Shown piece after piece: positions 51,515 through 63,281 of a stretch of DNA of 64,000 bases. The stretch covers positions 62,001 through 126,000 of the forward strand of contig NC_037311.1 of the NCBI RefSeq assembly GCF_000143535.2, read 5' to 3'. Every line of letters begins with the position of its first letter. The first letter of the stretch is position 1. Under the pieces are notes generated by a model. It made no database searches and had not been told where the DNA came from. It saw only the letters and a program-made list of their open reading frames with translations. The translations under genes were made by a program, and so were the position numbers. Source of the DNA: Botrytis cinerea B05.10. Taxonomy: Eukaryota > Ascomycota > Leotiomycetes > Helotiales > Sclerotiniaceae.

Positions 51515-52188
51515 GGGTGCGATTGAAATGGCGAATACTAATTTGATTCTAAGCCTATTTAAGTAGAATCTACACCACACCTCTAGAATAAATTATTTCA
51601 AAAAGAAATCAATCAAAACACTCATAGCTTCACTTATAATAATAACTTTTAATATCAATTTCAATGAATCAATATACTCTAATAATTCGAATAATCTAAT
51701 CCTCATCTACTCTAACTACTTACTCATAATCAGCCTTATACATATATCACCTAACTTAATATTATATAATCCTTATATAATCCTTATATAATCCTTATAT
51801 AATCCTTAATTGATTTCAATCATATACAACTCAAAGTTATATAATAAATAATAAAGGCTACACATAATAATTTATAAAATTATCAAATAAAATAAACATT
51901 ATTAATTTAAATTAAAAGAAGTTATATTCTAATCAATTATATTTGAAAAATAATCAATTGAAGTTGAAAAAAGATAATTAATAATTCAATATAAAAATCA
52001 CATAAATAAGTATGTAATTTATTTTAACTTAAAAAAAAAATCTGAATTTCAGAAACCTCGTACTACAAGGCTTTTAAGCTTTGTAGTCTACCCTTGTAGA
52101 TCCACAAAAATGTAGACTATGAGTTGCTAAATTGGACTTCCTTATTAGGTTTAGATCTGAATTAGTTTTCGCCATTTCAATCGCACCC
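51515..52188. mobile_element. hAT-like MITE, 674 bp
   Basis: Terminal inverted repeats of about 27 bp with one mismatch (outermost GGGTGCGATTGAAATGG) are flanked by a perfect 8-bp TSD, ATTCTTTA, at 51,507-51,514 and 52,189-52,196. Eight-base duplications are typical of the hAT superfamily. The inside is AT-rich, noncoding, and contains four copies of an 11-bp repeat (ATAATCCTTAT, about 51,765-51,809) and short inverted repeats near 52,085-52,125. No transposase is present, so it must be moved in trans. Confidence 0.9.
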
Positions 52189-52196
52189 ATTCTTTA

Positions 52197-54089
52197 ATGA
52201 GCCAAGCCAGAAACAATGATCCATTTATATTGAACGTCAGGGAAGGAGAGGTAGGATTTGTAAAGCGAGAAAGATCGTTGCATGATAATTTGGGAATGCT
52301 CCCCTGAAATATGCTTCCGAAGCTCAAGCGATATTGAGAAATTAGGACAGGGTAATATGGGTGTGATAAATGCTAGTAGATAGCGCTTCCTGATAGATTT
52401 TGACAATGAATGTTCGACCCTCACAAGATCATTGATCTATGAACCAACTCGCTAACGGTGCATCGAATCTTATTGGCCAAAGCATGCGTAGCTTGAAATC
52501 AACAGCAGATAGGAGCGAGACTTCTCAATGTTTACTTTCCGAACGGCAGAGAAGCTCGAAAAAGAAATCGCAGTGAATAAGACATGATGACTACTGTCAT
52601 CACCACAATTACAACCAAGGTTATTCTGTCTCCTCTCTGAGAAGAGCGGCATCATGGCCCGCCGACATGCTACCCTGAACCTCTTCAGACCATATAGTTA
52701 ATCTCCAGTTAACTCCTCTACTTTCAATTCAACGGACCCGATCATTGATCGCAACGCAATGCAAGGAACACGTCGAGCCAATGCACAGTTGAATTTTTGT
52801 GGCCACTTTCACCAACACAATCCAAATTTGGCGACTGACCATACATAAACAGGGCAGCAGAAAACAAGATGCAGAATTTCTCAAAGCGATTCGAAGAAGA
52901 CTGGGGTGAATGCACTGAAACGCAATACTGCAGGCCGCAATCTAAACCTACAACATCCGTTGCAAAAGTTGGTCTGGCATATGTCCGCCAGGGCTGTGCT
53001 CTACTTGTATCTGGCACGAGTGACACCTGGCAAATCCAATTAGGGAGAGTTGAATATGAAAAATGGTCTTCAAAGAAAGGATGACATCTATAATCAACCA
53101 AGTATGATTACAAGGACTTGATTTCGTAGGTTTTTTTGGAGAGAGGACTTTTGATGCTTCTCAATTACTTTGGGTTTATGCCAAGTGCCCTCACAACGTA
53201 TTCCGTGTCCCACCTTAACTTTCGCTTTGCGAAACATCTATAATTTCAGATCCATTCAATCGATAGACTCGAATGCGCTTATTGCTCTCCTCTATTCTTG
53301 GTGACTTGCTTTGAATTGGCTGATGAGAAGCTGCACCTTGGCCCTACACAAATGCATGGACTCGTACTAAGGTTGGAACTCAATTCACCTCATCATCAAT
53401 ATAATCCTTGTCAAGAACCCCATGAAATCTTGATCACGAGAAACGTCGTCAACTGATGTGACGTGGCGGTATCTTACCTTCGGAATAGTACTAGTGTCTT
53501 CAATCGTGGTAGTCCTTGGTCTAAAGTGGCACCATGACAGAGAGCGCGAAAGCTCGTTGTCATCATTATCACTAAAACGAAGAATCGAACCTGAAAAAAA
53601 AGCTGGGAAACAAGAAGTAAGGAAACGGCAACAAGAAATGTGGGCAGCAGCGCTGGGTTTATACCTGAATTTAGAAATCCGGGCGCTAGCGGCCGCGTGG
53701 CTGTGGTTGCCACAATGGCTTGACAGGTAACCGATATTTTGTGCTACTCATGCTACTCTATAAATCGTATAGAATTAGTGATAGCATTTTGGTAGAGAAA
53801 ATTGGAACTGTTTGAAATTTACATCTTGTTACTTAATTATCCTATATGCGAAACCCCTTTATATAAGTATTCAGACCTTGAAATTTTCGTACTCTTATAT
53901 TCAGATTCGTTTTCAAGGAGATGAACCTCTGATAAGATACACCAAAGATATAGTAAAAATAGATTTAAGAAGTCAAAGCAAACGATGAACGAAATCAATA
54001 ATCATGTCAAGATTTCATATCTACATATACTTTGATTTTAAACAAATCATATGTGGTCGATCTCCCCAACTGCAATTTAATAAGCAGTT
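52197..54089. other. Intergenic, no supported gene
   Basis: Ordinary base composition. Candidate short ORFs (52,869-53,084 plus, 71 codons with a real ATG; 52,742-53,101 minus and 53,458-53,730 plus, neither beginning with ATG) show no recognisable domain. The second and third overlap or lack starts, so none is called. Confidence 0.45.
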
Positions 54090-55893
54090 TTACCTATCCC
54101 AAAACCAACCACTAGCAACGTGTATCTCAACAGTATCACTTTCAGTATTTTGATACTTAATATACGTGAGATCAAGCTTGCCGTCAGCGTTGAAGTCAAT
54201 CAATTGCCAGAATCCATTTTGTTCTTGAGAAAAAGTAGAACCAACTCCCAACAACTTGGTTTGATACCCTGAGGCTCTGGATGCAACATGGACTTCGATT
54301 GTTCCAGTTCCAGTGTTGGCGTCCTTGATATAAATCAGATCTCCATTAATACTATAGGGTCCAAGTTGCCAGAATCCATTATTTTCCATAGGAAAGACGG
54401 TTCCTGTACTGATAAGTCTCTCTTGATAATTAGAAGAACCAGATGCAACGAAGACCTCGGTTGTTTCTGTTCCTGTATTTCCAGTTTTGAAATACACCAA
54501 GTCTGGCTTTCCATCGCCGTTATAATCATACAAGTTCCATTGTCCATCTTGCTCATCTTCATTTTCGAACGAGGTAGCAACTTCAAGAGTCCGCTGCTTA
54601 TACATCGATGCGCCACTAGCGATGTGAACCTCTACCCTTCCCGTTGGGGTATCTCGGGTTTTGATGTATATAAGATCAGGGAGAACAGAGTTGGAAGATT
54701 TGAAAAGACACCATGTTCCACTATCTTCTTCAAAAAAGGTAGTAGCAATTTCGAGAATTCGAGTTTGAAAATTCGAATACGAAGAAGCAATATGGATTTC
54801 GACATATCCAGATCCTGTATTCTTGTTCTTGATGTAAATTAAATCTGGTTTGCCATCCCCAGTGGTGCTGCGGTCTAATTAGTGAAGCCAAGTAATGAGT
54901 TACAGGTACATGTATATGTGCGAAGGGTACTTCGATACATATAACAGGGCTCGAAATTTAAGAGAAATATCTCACTCAATCAATTGCCAATAGCCATTAT
55001 TCTCTTGTGCAAACGTAGAACTAGTCTTCAAGAGTCGTGTCTGGTAAGGAGTGCGATTTGGTTTAACAGAATCTAGACTTGATGAGTCATTTTATACTTT
55101 TATATATCTGTCATTTTGATGAGTTTTCAAAAAGAATAAATGAAATACCTTTCAATGCCTTATCGATTTTCTGTCGAAGACGTCTGAGCGCGTTCTCTCT
55201 CCCCTCACCATAAATAAGACCCATATAGATATCGAAAATACCCAGCAATGAGTAAGCATTATCTTCTATACGAGTTGTCACACGCTTTTCGGCCCATGAA
55301 AAGCGTTCATCGACACTAAAATCAGATAGCGAGACTCGTTCAAGTGCTTTCACGGAAATCCCTGTTATTTCATGAATGTATTGCCTTAAAGATGCTTTGT
55401 CGCCCAGTTTCTGCCAGTCTTTGGAGAAGAATTCAACTGATGTCGGAGCGATAAGCTCTTGAAGAGTCCAGCCTCGAGTGAACCATTTGCTTCTCCGAAA
55501 CGCCGATTCCCATGGCGGCTGGTTAGAGCTATCATTATTATCAATGGTGGAACTCGAGACATCTGATAAATAAGCATAGCATTTCTCGGCATTGCTATAC
55601 CAGCGAAACATTGAGTTGATAGCTTCTGTGAGTTCGCTGTTGTTTGTTTTGTCGATACAGCATGTATCGACCCAGAAATATGGTATGCCATCTCGTTCAG
55701 CCTGTTCTCCGCAGAATTGGATCTTTTTGTAGCCGGCTTTGACTTTGCCAGTGCCGTCTTTGATGTCTTTGAAGGTGACCTCCTCAGTGTCATTTCCCCA
55801 TGTGTGCGAAAGTATAGCATAGCGGGGAATATCGACCACGAAATCCCTGGTAAGGCTGAACTCGCCAGTATCATTGGTTTCTAAAAGACGCAT
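54090..55893 (-). CDS. HET domain protein with C-terminal FG-GAP/VCBS-like repeats
   Basis: Three exons: 55,893-55,149, 55,072-54,976 and 54,867-54,090. Introns of 76 bp (GTATTT...TAG) and 108 bp (GTGAGA...CAG) keep frame; 1,620 nt give 539 aa. Residues 1-248 are a HET domain with its conserved blocks: MRLLETN start, YAILSHTWG (25-33), FWVDTCCIDK (73-82), RGWTLQELIAP (140-150), YSLLGIFD (214-221). Residues 249-539 are five ~50-aa repeats of the type W-Q-L-I-D-x-N-G-D-G-K-P-D-L-x-Y-I-K...VEVHVAS, probably a beta-propeller; three keep a Ca-binding-like DG..D motif and two are degenerate. HET domains trigger incompatibility cell death; propeller repeats often act as recognition modules (WD40 in HET-E/HET-D). 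The start at MRLLETN is preferred: the in-frame extension to 56,211 begins with TTG. Without the first intron the HET ORF would end at 55,111. Confidence 0.85.
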
Positions 55894-57216
55894 TAGACCG
55901 ACCAGTTTCTCAATAAATAAATATGATACAGAATTGGTTTTGATGCTGATTTTCTTTAGGTTGGGTTGAATCAGTTGAGAGAGGAGACTGGATTCAGCTA
56001 GATGGCAGCCTGGCAGCTGTGGTGGCATTGCTGCGCGGTTATCGCGCATTAATAAACCTTGTCGGTCAATGGAAAAGAACTCTTGGTCATTGCTGTGCTG
56101 GTCGCTAAATGTTTCATACGGATTTGAACAGCAAGTCGTTCTTTTGCTGCCAAAGACGGTTCTCGATTGATAGCGAAATGGGATTTCGTAAATTGTGCTA
56201 GCAGCTTGCAATTCGCATGGCTATTGTCAGAGTAATAGTTAGCAGAGAATTCGCAATTGATAGTAAAAGTTCACGGTTTTCATTGATTAGCCTTTACTAT
56301 CTACATCGAAAATTGAACAAGTTTGATGCAGATTATCTCCAAAGGGTGCTGACATTTATTACAACTACGTACTGGATCAAAGAACAATACAGGTCTTGCA
56401 CATCAAGTTGAAAGAGATGCTTGAACGCTTATTATCACAACTATAATAGTGACTCGAAAAAGATTGTTTTAAGGGAAGTCTCCTCTGGATATTGTCAGCT
56501 CCGGACGCTACGCCGAGCCCCGTCCCCACAATCAGCCATTAATCAACCACACCAACCATTGCGAAATATTACCCTTTCAAGGGGTCAAGCCTCGCTCACG
56601 ACCCAGAACAGCAATGTTCCAAGTAGATCAAGGGCTGCATAAGCATCAGTGTTGGTGGAGAAATAAGGGGCCGGAAATGTATATCGTGTATATCCCCCAA
56701 ACAATACATAGTTTTGGGTACCTTTTTTCCTTGTTTTCTCAACAACAACAATTGTAAACCCTCGGATGGGAACAAAAAGGCCCCTCTTCAGATTCCTGGC
56801 ATGTACAAACATCATACTAAAAGGCTACATAATTGCAGAAGAGCAGGTAGGCAAGCGACCAAGCGTCAAATGAAAATTAATTTTGATGGTTGCGCACGAT
56901 GTTCCATTTCGGCCTGTCATTTCTCCACTCGAAAAGCAGGGCTACGACTGTGTCGTGTAGCCCGAGGTATTAGTCCTACTCTAGTCATTGCGGGGAAATG
57001 AAACCCCTGTAGTGCACTAATTACTCCAATCTTTCCTCTTGGACACCAGAGCGTGGTCACTCCATTCTTTATGAAGACAAAAGCCAGTAGAGGCTTTGTC
57101 GCGGCATGATAGGAATTACTTCTTACTCCTCAACCTAGACTTCGACTTGCTAGTTATGTAAGTTGGCATGGCAAAAGAAACGCACGACGAAGCTGCCATG
57201 GCTACAAAGTCGAAGG
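55894..57216. other. Divergent intergenic region between the HET gene and the transcription factor
   Basis: About 1.3 kb that should carry the promoters of both genes. Open frames here (for example 56,585-56,815 minus and 56,714-57,001 plus) overlap one another and show no motif, so none is called. Confidence 0.5.
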
Positions 57217-60030
57217 ATGGCGGGAATGTCTCGGATCAAGTCCAGAATGGGTGTCGTGAAAGCAAGAACAGCGAATTCCCTGCGTACAGCTCCGTAACTC
57301 TTGGTTACACATAAATACAAGCTAATTCGTGGTGGTAGTTGTCAATCATGTCGCAAGAAGAAAGCAAAATGCTCTCGGCAACAGCCCTGTACACAGTGTG
57401 AGCAAATAAGTGCGTCCAAAAAGCTCAAGGCGAGACACTAGTAGCTCATCTAACAACTGCAGATATTGAATGTGTTTATGATGATAAGAAAATAAGGCCG
57501 GGTCTACGGACTGGTGCCGTTGAGAGTTTGAGCCAGAGAGTGGGTAAGACTATACCAAGCTATGTCATCTTGACATTCTTTATGAATATTCTTCTGCCTA
57601 TGTTTTGTTCTCTAAGATTAATTGTATTAGACCTGCTAACAATGTTTGTAGCAGCACTGGAAAGCATGTTCTTGGGACAAGGGCTCCTACTGCAGCCACT
57701 GCTCGAACGAGCGCTGTCTTTGCAGTCGCCAATTTTGGCTTCCACTGACGATGAAGATAAATCATACAACTCAGGATCTCTAGTAAACCAAGTTGACAAT
57801 TTAAAAGCAGTTTTATCAAACGCGTCCGCGAATTGTTCGGAGCAAACACAGATCGACACTGATCTGCATTCTCAGCACAAGGCAAAGCGACGACGGGTTG
57901 ACGATCCTTTGTCTTTGCTTAGCACAGAATTGAGAGTAGTGAACAGCCAAAGAGACAATTTAGAATGGACTGAATTACCCCCAACAGATCTTCTGAATGA
58001 TTTGGTTGAAATATATTTTACAAACATCCATCCTTGGATTCCAATCTTGCATGTGAGGAATTTCAGACTTCAAATGCACGATTCTATGGAGCGACCTCGG
58101 CTCGAGATAATTTTCCATGCCATTGTCTCCGTTTGCGTGAGGTTTTCCACTGATTCGCGATTTAATGAACCAGAGCTGAGAGCTCGATATGCAAAACGCA
58201 GCCGCCAGACCGTAATTTTAGAGAGCATGGAAAATTTCTCAGTGCAAAACCTTCAGGCGATGGTAATTATTGCATTTGACACAGTAAGTTCTTCATGATA
58301 AAGTCTTGAAGAGACCACTAAGAATTCATTCAGATCGGCAGTGGGCGTGGACCATCTGCATGGTCCATTATTGGCAGTATGACACGAACAGTAGAGCAAC
58401 TACAACTAAGCGTTGAAGATGAGGGGAATTACAATTGTAAAGAGGGGACAGAGTTCTTGATACGAAGGATGGCTTTCCTTGATGTACCAGAAACCTGGTT
58501 GGAATCTGAAGAACGGAGAAGAGTCTTCTGGTACTTTTCGACCATCAATTTTTCATTAGTCACTTACTGATCTCGCTAGGAATGTTTTTCTGATGGATCG
58601 GTTCTGCAGTGTTGCCACAGGGTAAAAAATCCCTAGATTACTTTGCATTGAACAAGGCTGACAAAAATAAGATGGAACAAGAGTCTCACAGATGCTGATG
58701 TACGAAGGCGGCTGCCTGCCGAAGGAGCGTTATGGGAAGCGGGTCGGGAGGTACAGACACCTTATTTTGGCGTGGCTGACCAGTCATCCTCAGCACGAGT
58801 AACAAGTCATGCAGCTTCTACGACACCACGGAGTGTTGGTGACCCTGAAATCGAATCGATTGGTGGTTTTGCGTATTGTATTGAAGCCACAGAGTCCCTC
58901 TCCTTGGTTACCACCTTCTTTCTACAGCATGCAGTTAATGTTTCTAATGTCCAGGAAGTTCAAATGTGGCTCATGCGATTCAAGGAGCTCGATTTGCGTT
59001 TGATTCAGTTGGTTGACCATCCATAAAAACAAATTGGCCGTATCAGCTAACATTTGACTGTAGATGGAAACTTTTCCTGCCACCAAAGTGGCGAGAGGCA
59101 TCAGTTTTAAACGCTGATGGCGTCATGGATCCTAATTTAACCCTTGCTCATATTACACACAACACTTCCGTTATACTTCTCCATCAAGGTATTGCTTATC
59201 CATCTCCACAATGGCGCTCGTGCCCGATTAGACTACCTTCCGATTCAAGTGCATCAACTTGTATCACGGCTGCTAGCGAGGTCTCGACTATTGTCCAGAA
59301 CTTTTTACTACACTCGACAACACTCACAAATCCTCAATTTGCATTTTGTATCTTTATGTCGGCACGTGTGCTCCATGCGCATGCCAAATACCATAATGTT
59401 CCACTGTCAAGCGACTTTTCTGTTCTCGTTTCTTCTCTTCATGAGATTGCTCGCCGCTTTTCGGGACCACACGCCACAGCTTCAGAAAATCTTGCATCAC
59501 GTTTTGCTTCCCGTCTCATCAAAGGAAAAGCTTCGATTTCAGGCACTACCTTAGGTCCCAGTCTCGATATACGAAAAACAGCCTACTCTAATCCTACTGC
59601 ACCTCCTTCACCTAATGCTATTCCTGAGGACTTTGGAAATCATTCCCCAGACTCAATTTCATTGGCATTTCCTCCACTTCCACCTAGCTTTCAATACACC
59701 AAAGACAATTGGTCTCAACCGGCCACAAACTCTACGGATGATATTTTGAGTCGTAATATTTACCCTGGGCTGTCACAACCAACTATTCCAGCACACATCC
59801 AGGCTCAAGTTGCCTTTAGTAAACAAGCGTTGCAGCCTCATACAAACGAAGAGGCAGCAATTATCCCGCCTAGACATAGTGAGCAACAGAATCAGCAGTG
59901 GATGAACTTGGATCCATTTGAGGAGCTCAGTGGAATTTTTAATGATTCTTACCCTTCACTGCAACGGATCAGCACCTTTGCTGGCGAGCAAAAAGGTAAC
60001 AAGTCAAGAGAAGATGGTAAATCTGTTTAG
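57217..60030 (+). CDS. Zn2Cys6 transcription factor with Fungal_trans domain
   Basis: Exons: 57,217-57,255 (uncertain), 57,322-57,409, 57,463-57,543, 57,652-58,283, 58,334-58,530, 58,580-58,621, 58,672-59,007 and 59,064-60,030; about 793 aa. The zinc cluster is CQSCRKKKAKC plus CTQCEQINIEC, its last part completed only by splicing at 57,410-57,462. It is followed by IRPGLRTGAVESLSQRVAAL (linker and dimerisation start, across the 108-bp intron). A Fungal_trans-type middle region begins at DLVEIYFTNIHPWIPILH; GRGPSAWSIIGSM and ERRRVFW follow. The tail is Ser/Pro/Asn-rich. The first exon is a guess: GTGAAA is a weak donor, and an ATG at 57,167 in another frame is an alternative. Downstream it converges with the MFS gene. 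Targets unknown. Confidence 0.88.
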
Positions 60031-61343
60031 AGCCAATTTCAGCGCTTTTCTATCCGAGGCTACATGATTTCTCCTCGCATTTTCAGCGAAATATCGATAT
60101 TGTTGGTACGAGAAGGATACGGAAGACGTAGCACCCACGAATTGCGTAGGTCCTGTATGTCTAATTGTATTCTGTCTAAAGAGCTAGCTACGTATTGAAA
60201 GTAGTAAGTCTTATAAAGACTTATTGAAAGAGCTAGTCTCTTTCGTATTAGCTTAGGGCTTTACTACAGTAGCTATATTACAGTGGTAATTGAATTGAAG
60301 TCATTCACTTCGTTCACACAGATATAAAGACGCCAATAAAAGTATTTACCGATCGTCTAGCCAGCTTATTGAACGAATTACATAGTTTATTTAATTTCTT
60401 TCCTCCACCCAGTAAATGCATGAATTGATTCGATGACTCTGATCGCTTCCTGTTCAACTCCCTCTCAAAACTTCCTTGAAAGCAAAAACTAGCAATCTGT
60501 TTATCATAAACTTTGTTTTCCCCACATTATATTGGGTTGAAATCATAGCTCTTGAGAGTTACACACCGCACAATAGTTTCTTCTCTTTTTCTTCATCTTT
60601 CTGCTCATCCTTTAGGGTACACTGCACTAGATTTATGCTCCGCTCGGATGACTCTAACCACGTAATTTCCTTCTAATCTCAACCTGGAATTGTAGGGTAG
60701 GCTCATACAGCAGACTAAAATTTTCATGCAATAAACCAGCCCAAAAGTCAAAGGAAACCAACATCCACTCCTTGTGGTTGGGGTGTGGCTTCGTTTTTCG
60801 CTCAGGAAGATCACCGGAGACATGACCGACGCTAGAACTTAGACTATAGCATGTGTATCGTGTGACGTCGCCGCACCCAGATATGTAACCCAAATTTCAC
60901 CAGTGTCATAAGAGTTAAAAATAACTCTATTTATGACTTGTACTGTTGTTGCTTTCAAATGAATGAAGTTATCCGATAACAAATCACCGCTGTGTCTCGA
61001 GAGAAATGTTCCGAAAGGACCAACACTTCATGCTAAATTAATTTTGTAGGACTAACTTGTGATTACATGTGTTGCCATTTTTCATTACTATTTCTCTTAC
61101 TTACACTCTTTGATCTGGTCTGCGGCTAGCTTGACTTGTCTACAGCAGTTTAAAGAAAGTCCAAGTTGTTACAACTGTCATTATTTTCAGATGAGTATTG
61201 TCCAAGCTAAGGATATCTCAAAACTCCTATCAAATATTACTCTAAATCTGCTCCAACCGGTATCAAGTATCGATCAATGGCAGCCAAACTGGGGTCTTGT
61301 TCTGACTAGCGGAAAACCCAAGAGCGTTGCTCATCTCTCCAGA
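60031..61343. other. Convergent intergenic region
   Basis: Lies between the stop codons of the transcription factor and the transporter. At 60,200-60,225 a small stem (AAGTCTT, 3-nt loop, AAGACTT) may help 3' end formation. Otherwise nothing recognised. Confidence 0.45.
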
Positions 61344-63281
61344 TTAGAGCGCGTAACGAAAATCCGGGTTTTCAATATCAGTGAGGTCCTCAAACGCATG
61401 TGAGTGTGTGATGTTCTCTTCGCCTGTTTTCAGATCGATATTCTCGGATGTCGAGGTACCAACTGGTACAGCACGTTTCTTAATATTGCGACGTGTAAGC
61501 AAGATACGCATCACTACCAGTATGATGTTGAACAGTACATAGAGACAGAAATGGGCCGTAAATCCATTCTTGTAGCGGGGAGCATCCGCATCTCTGAAAA
61601 TCTGATGGACAAATCGAATTAGCTGGATTCTCAATTTGAAACAGCGTGGATTCACCTGTGGTGCAGCCATGTTTCCTGCCGCCCATGAAATGAAGGTAAT
61701 TGTCAGTGTAGTAGATTTTTTCGTCTGACCTCCAACGTTACGAGAAAGAAGTGAAAAGATTAAGTTTCCCTCGGCGAGGTAGAATATGGTGCAGTAAAAT
61801 GCAAAAAGAAGGCCAACTTTGTTGGAAGCGCTAGGTGGGAAGGAATACATGATTGCTGTGCCGATAATAGGAAGACTGGGGTTGCGTTAGTTGCGGATGA
61901 TCCATGAATCAAGGACCGGGGAATCTGACATAGTCAAGGCCTACAAAAATGTTAGCAAATAGTATCAAAACCCAAACAAAAACCAGGAGTTATTCCTGCT
62001 AGTACTTACATGCATTACTAAAGTTGTCTGCTTTGTCTTAGTCACGATAAATGCACTTCCGATCATGACAATGATGTTCAACGCGCCTTGTGCAATATTC
62101 AACAATTGAGTTTGTAAATAGTCAAATCCGAAAGATTTTATAATCAAACCGGAAAAGACACCTAAACCGCCAATGACAAGTGTTGATGTAATTTGGAGGA
62201 AGACGTAACACCAGATAACAGGATCAGTCAGCGTCTCGATGACTTGATAGCGTTTGTACTGTCTGTTCTGTATTCCAGTCTCGTTAACTCGTACACGCTC
62301 AACCATAAGGTGCTTCTCCTCTTCCGTGAAGCACTTCGCCGACATGGGCGAATCTGGAAGCCAGAATCCTATAAAGACGGCCCAAACGCAGGTTACGATG
62401 CCAAGAATCAAAAAGAGTAACTGCCAGGAATGGATAAATCCTTGATATTGTGCGACTCCCCATGCCATGATGCCTCCAACCTGTGAAGGAAATCAGCAGA
62501 TGATAAGGATATTAATACTTCTGATGTTCCTGGAACTTACCATTAACTGTAAACCGGACATACAATACCAGAATGACGTGAGCATAACCTGTTCCTCCTT
62601 TGTATACTGTGGGCGATGTCAAAATAAGCGCTCCAAGTTATGATCAATCTGGTCCGACTTACCCACATCCCTGTCCTAGAAATTTAGATTAGCCTCTGAA
62701 ACTATGAAAGCTATTTTTGGCTTACATTATGATAAAAGCTGGCTGTACACAAGCCTCGAAAAAACCCAACAAAAATCGAACAACCATCAGAGGAACGAAT
62801 CTAGTTGAAGCAGCTGAACAAGCCACAACTGCTCCCCAGAGAAAAACGTTCACAGACAGATACTTAGCGGTTGGAAGCTTCTGGAGTAAGTAGTTGGTTG
62901 GCCATTCGCCTGCCAAGACGCCCATGTATAGGATGGTTCCTAACCAAGGGTACCGTTCACCATGATTGAGGTCTGCATCATCCTTGATTCCCATAACCGA
63001 CGCAAAATTGAGGGTCCCCTTGTCGAGGGATTGACAAAAGTATGTTCCTAGCATACAAACCAAAACGCGCCCATTCACCTTCCAAAATAGTCTCTTACTC
63101 GTTTTTTCGTCTACATGAATGGCATCTTGGCCAGCATAGGTTGCAGTCTGAAGATGTTAGATATAGACTTGAATACTTGCGAAAGCCTGGAGCTCACCTC
63201 TTTGTCCATCTTTCTCTGGGTCTCGATATTTGGCATTATCTCATCATGTACCGCTTCTGTGCTCTCAATTTTTTTCTCCAT
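61344..63281 (-). CDS. MFS transporter, allantoate permease (Dal5-like) family
   Basis: Eight exons: 63,281-63,198; 63,147-62,726; 62,675-62,663 (13 nt); 62,606-62,541; 62,480-62,010; 61,940-61,930 (11 nt); 61,875-61,656; 61,601-61,344. Total 1,545 nt, 514 aa. Every intron is GT-AG, 50-69 bp, and frame is kept. Family marks: CQSLDKGTLNFASVMGI in the first membrane segment, PWLGTILYMGVLAGEWPTNYLLQKLP, RFLLGFFEACVQPAF, a central loop WLPDSPMSAKCFTEEEK, then LLFAFYCTIFYLAEGNLIFSLLSRNVGGQTKK and the C-terminal DLTDIENPDFRYAL. Members carry anions such as allantoate, pantothenate, nicotinate or dipeptides with protons at the plasma membrane; the substrate here is not predictable. Neighbouring regulator converges from the other side. 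Confidence 0.92.

Noticed and set aside
52742..53101. 119-codon minus-strand ORF
   Set aside because: Starts with TTG, no motif, overlaps an equally open plus-strand ORF.
53458..53730. 90-codon plus-strand ORF with a hydrophobic start
   Set aside because: Begins with GTG, not ATG; no recognisable domain or intron context.
54288..54842. 184-codon plus-strand ORF
   Set aside because: Antisense shadow of the FG-GAP-like repeats.
55894..56211. N-terminal extension of the HET protein by 106 codons
   Set aside because: The frame begins with TTG and has no similarity to HET proteins, which usually start at MRLL as found at 55,893.
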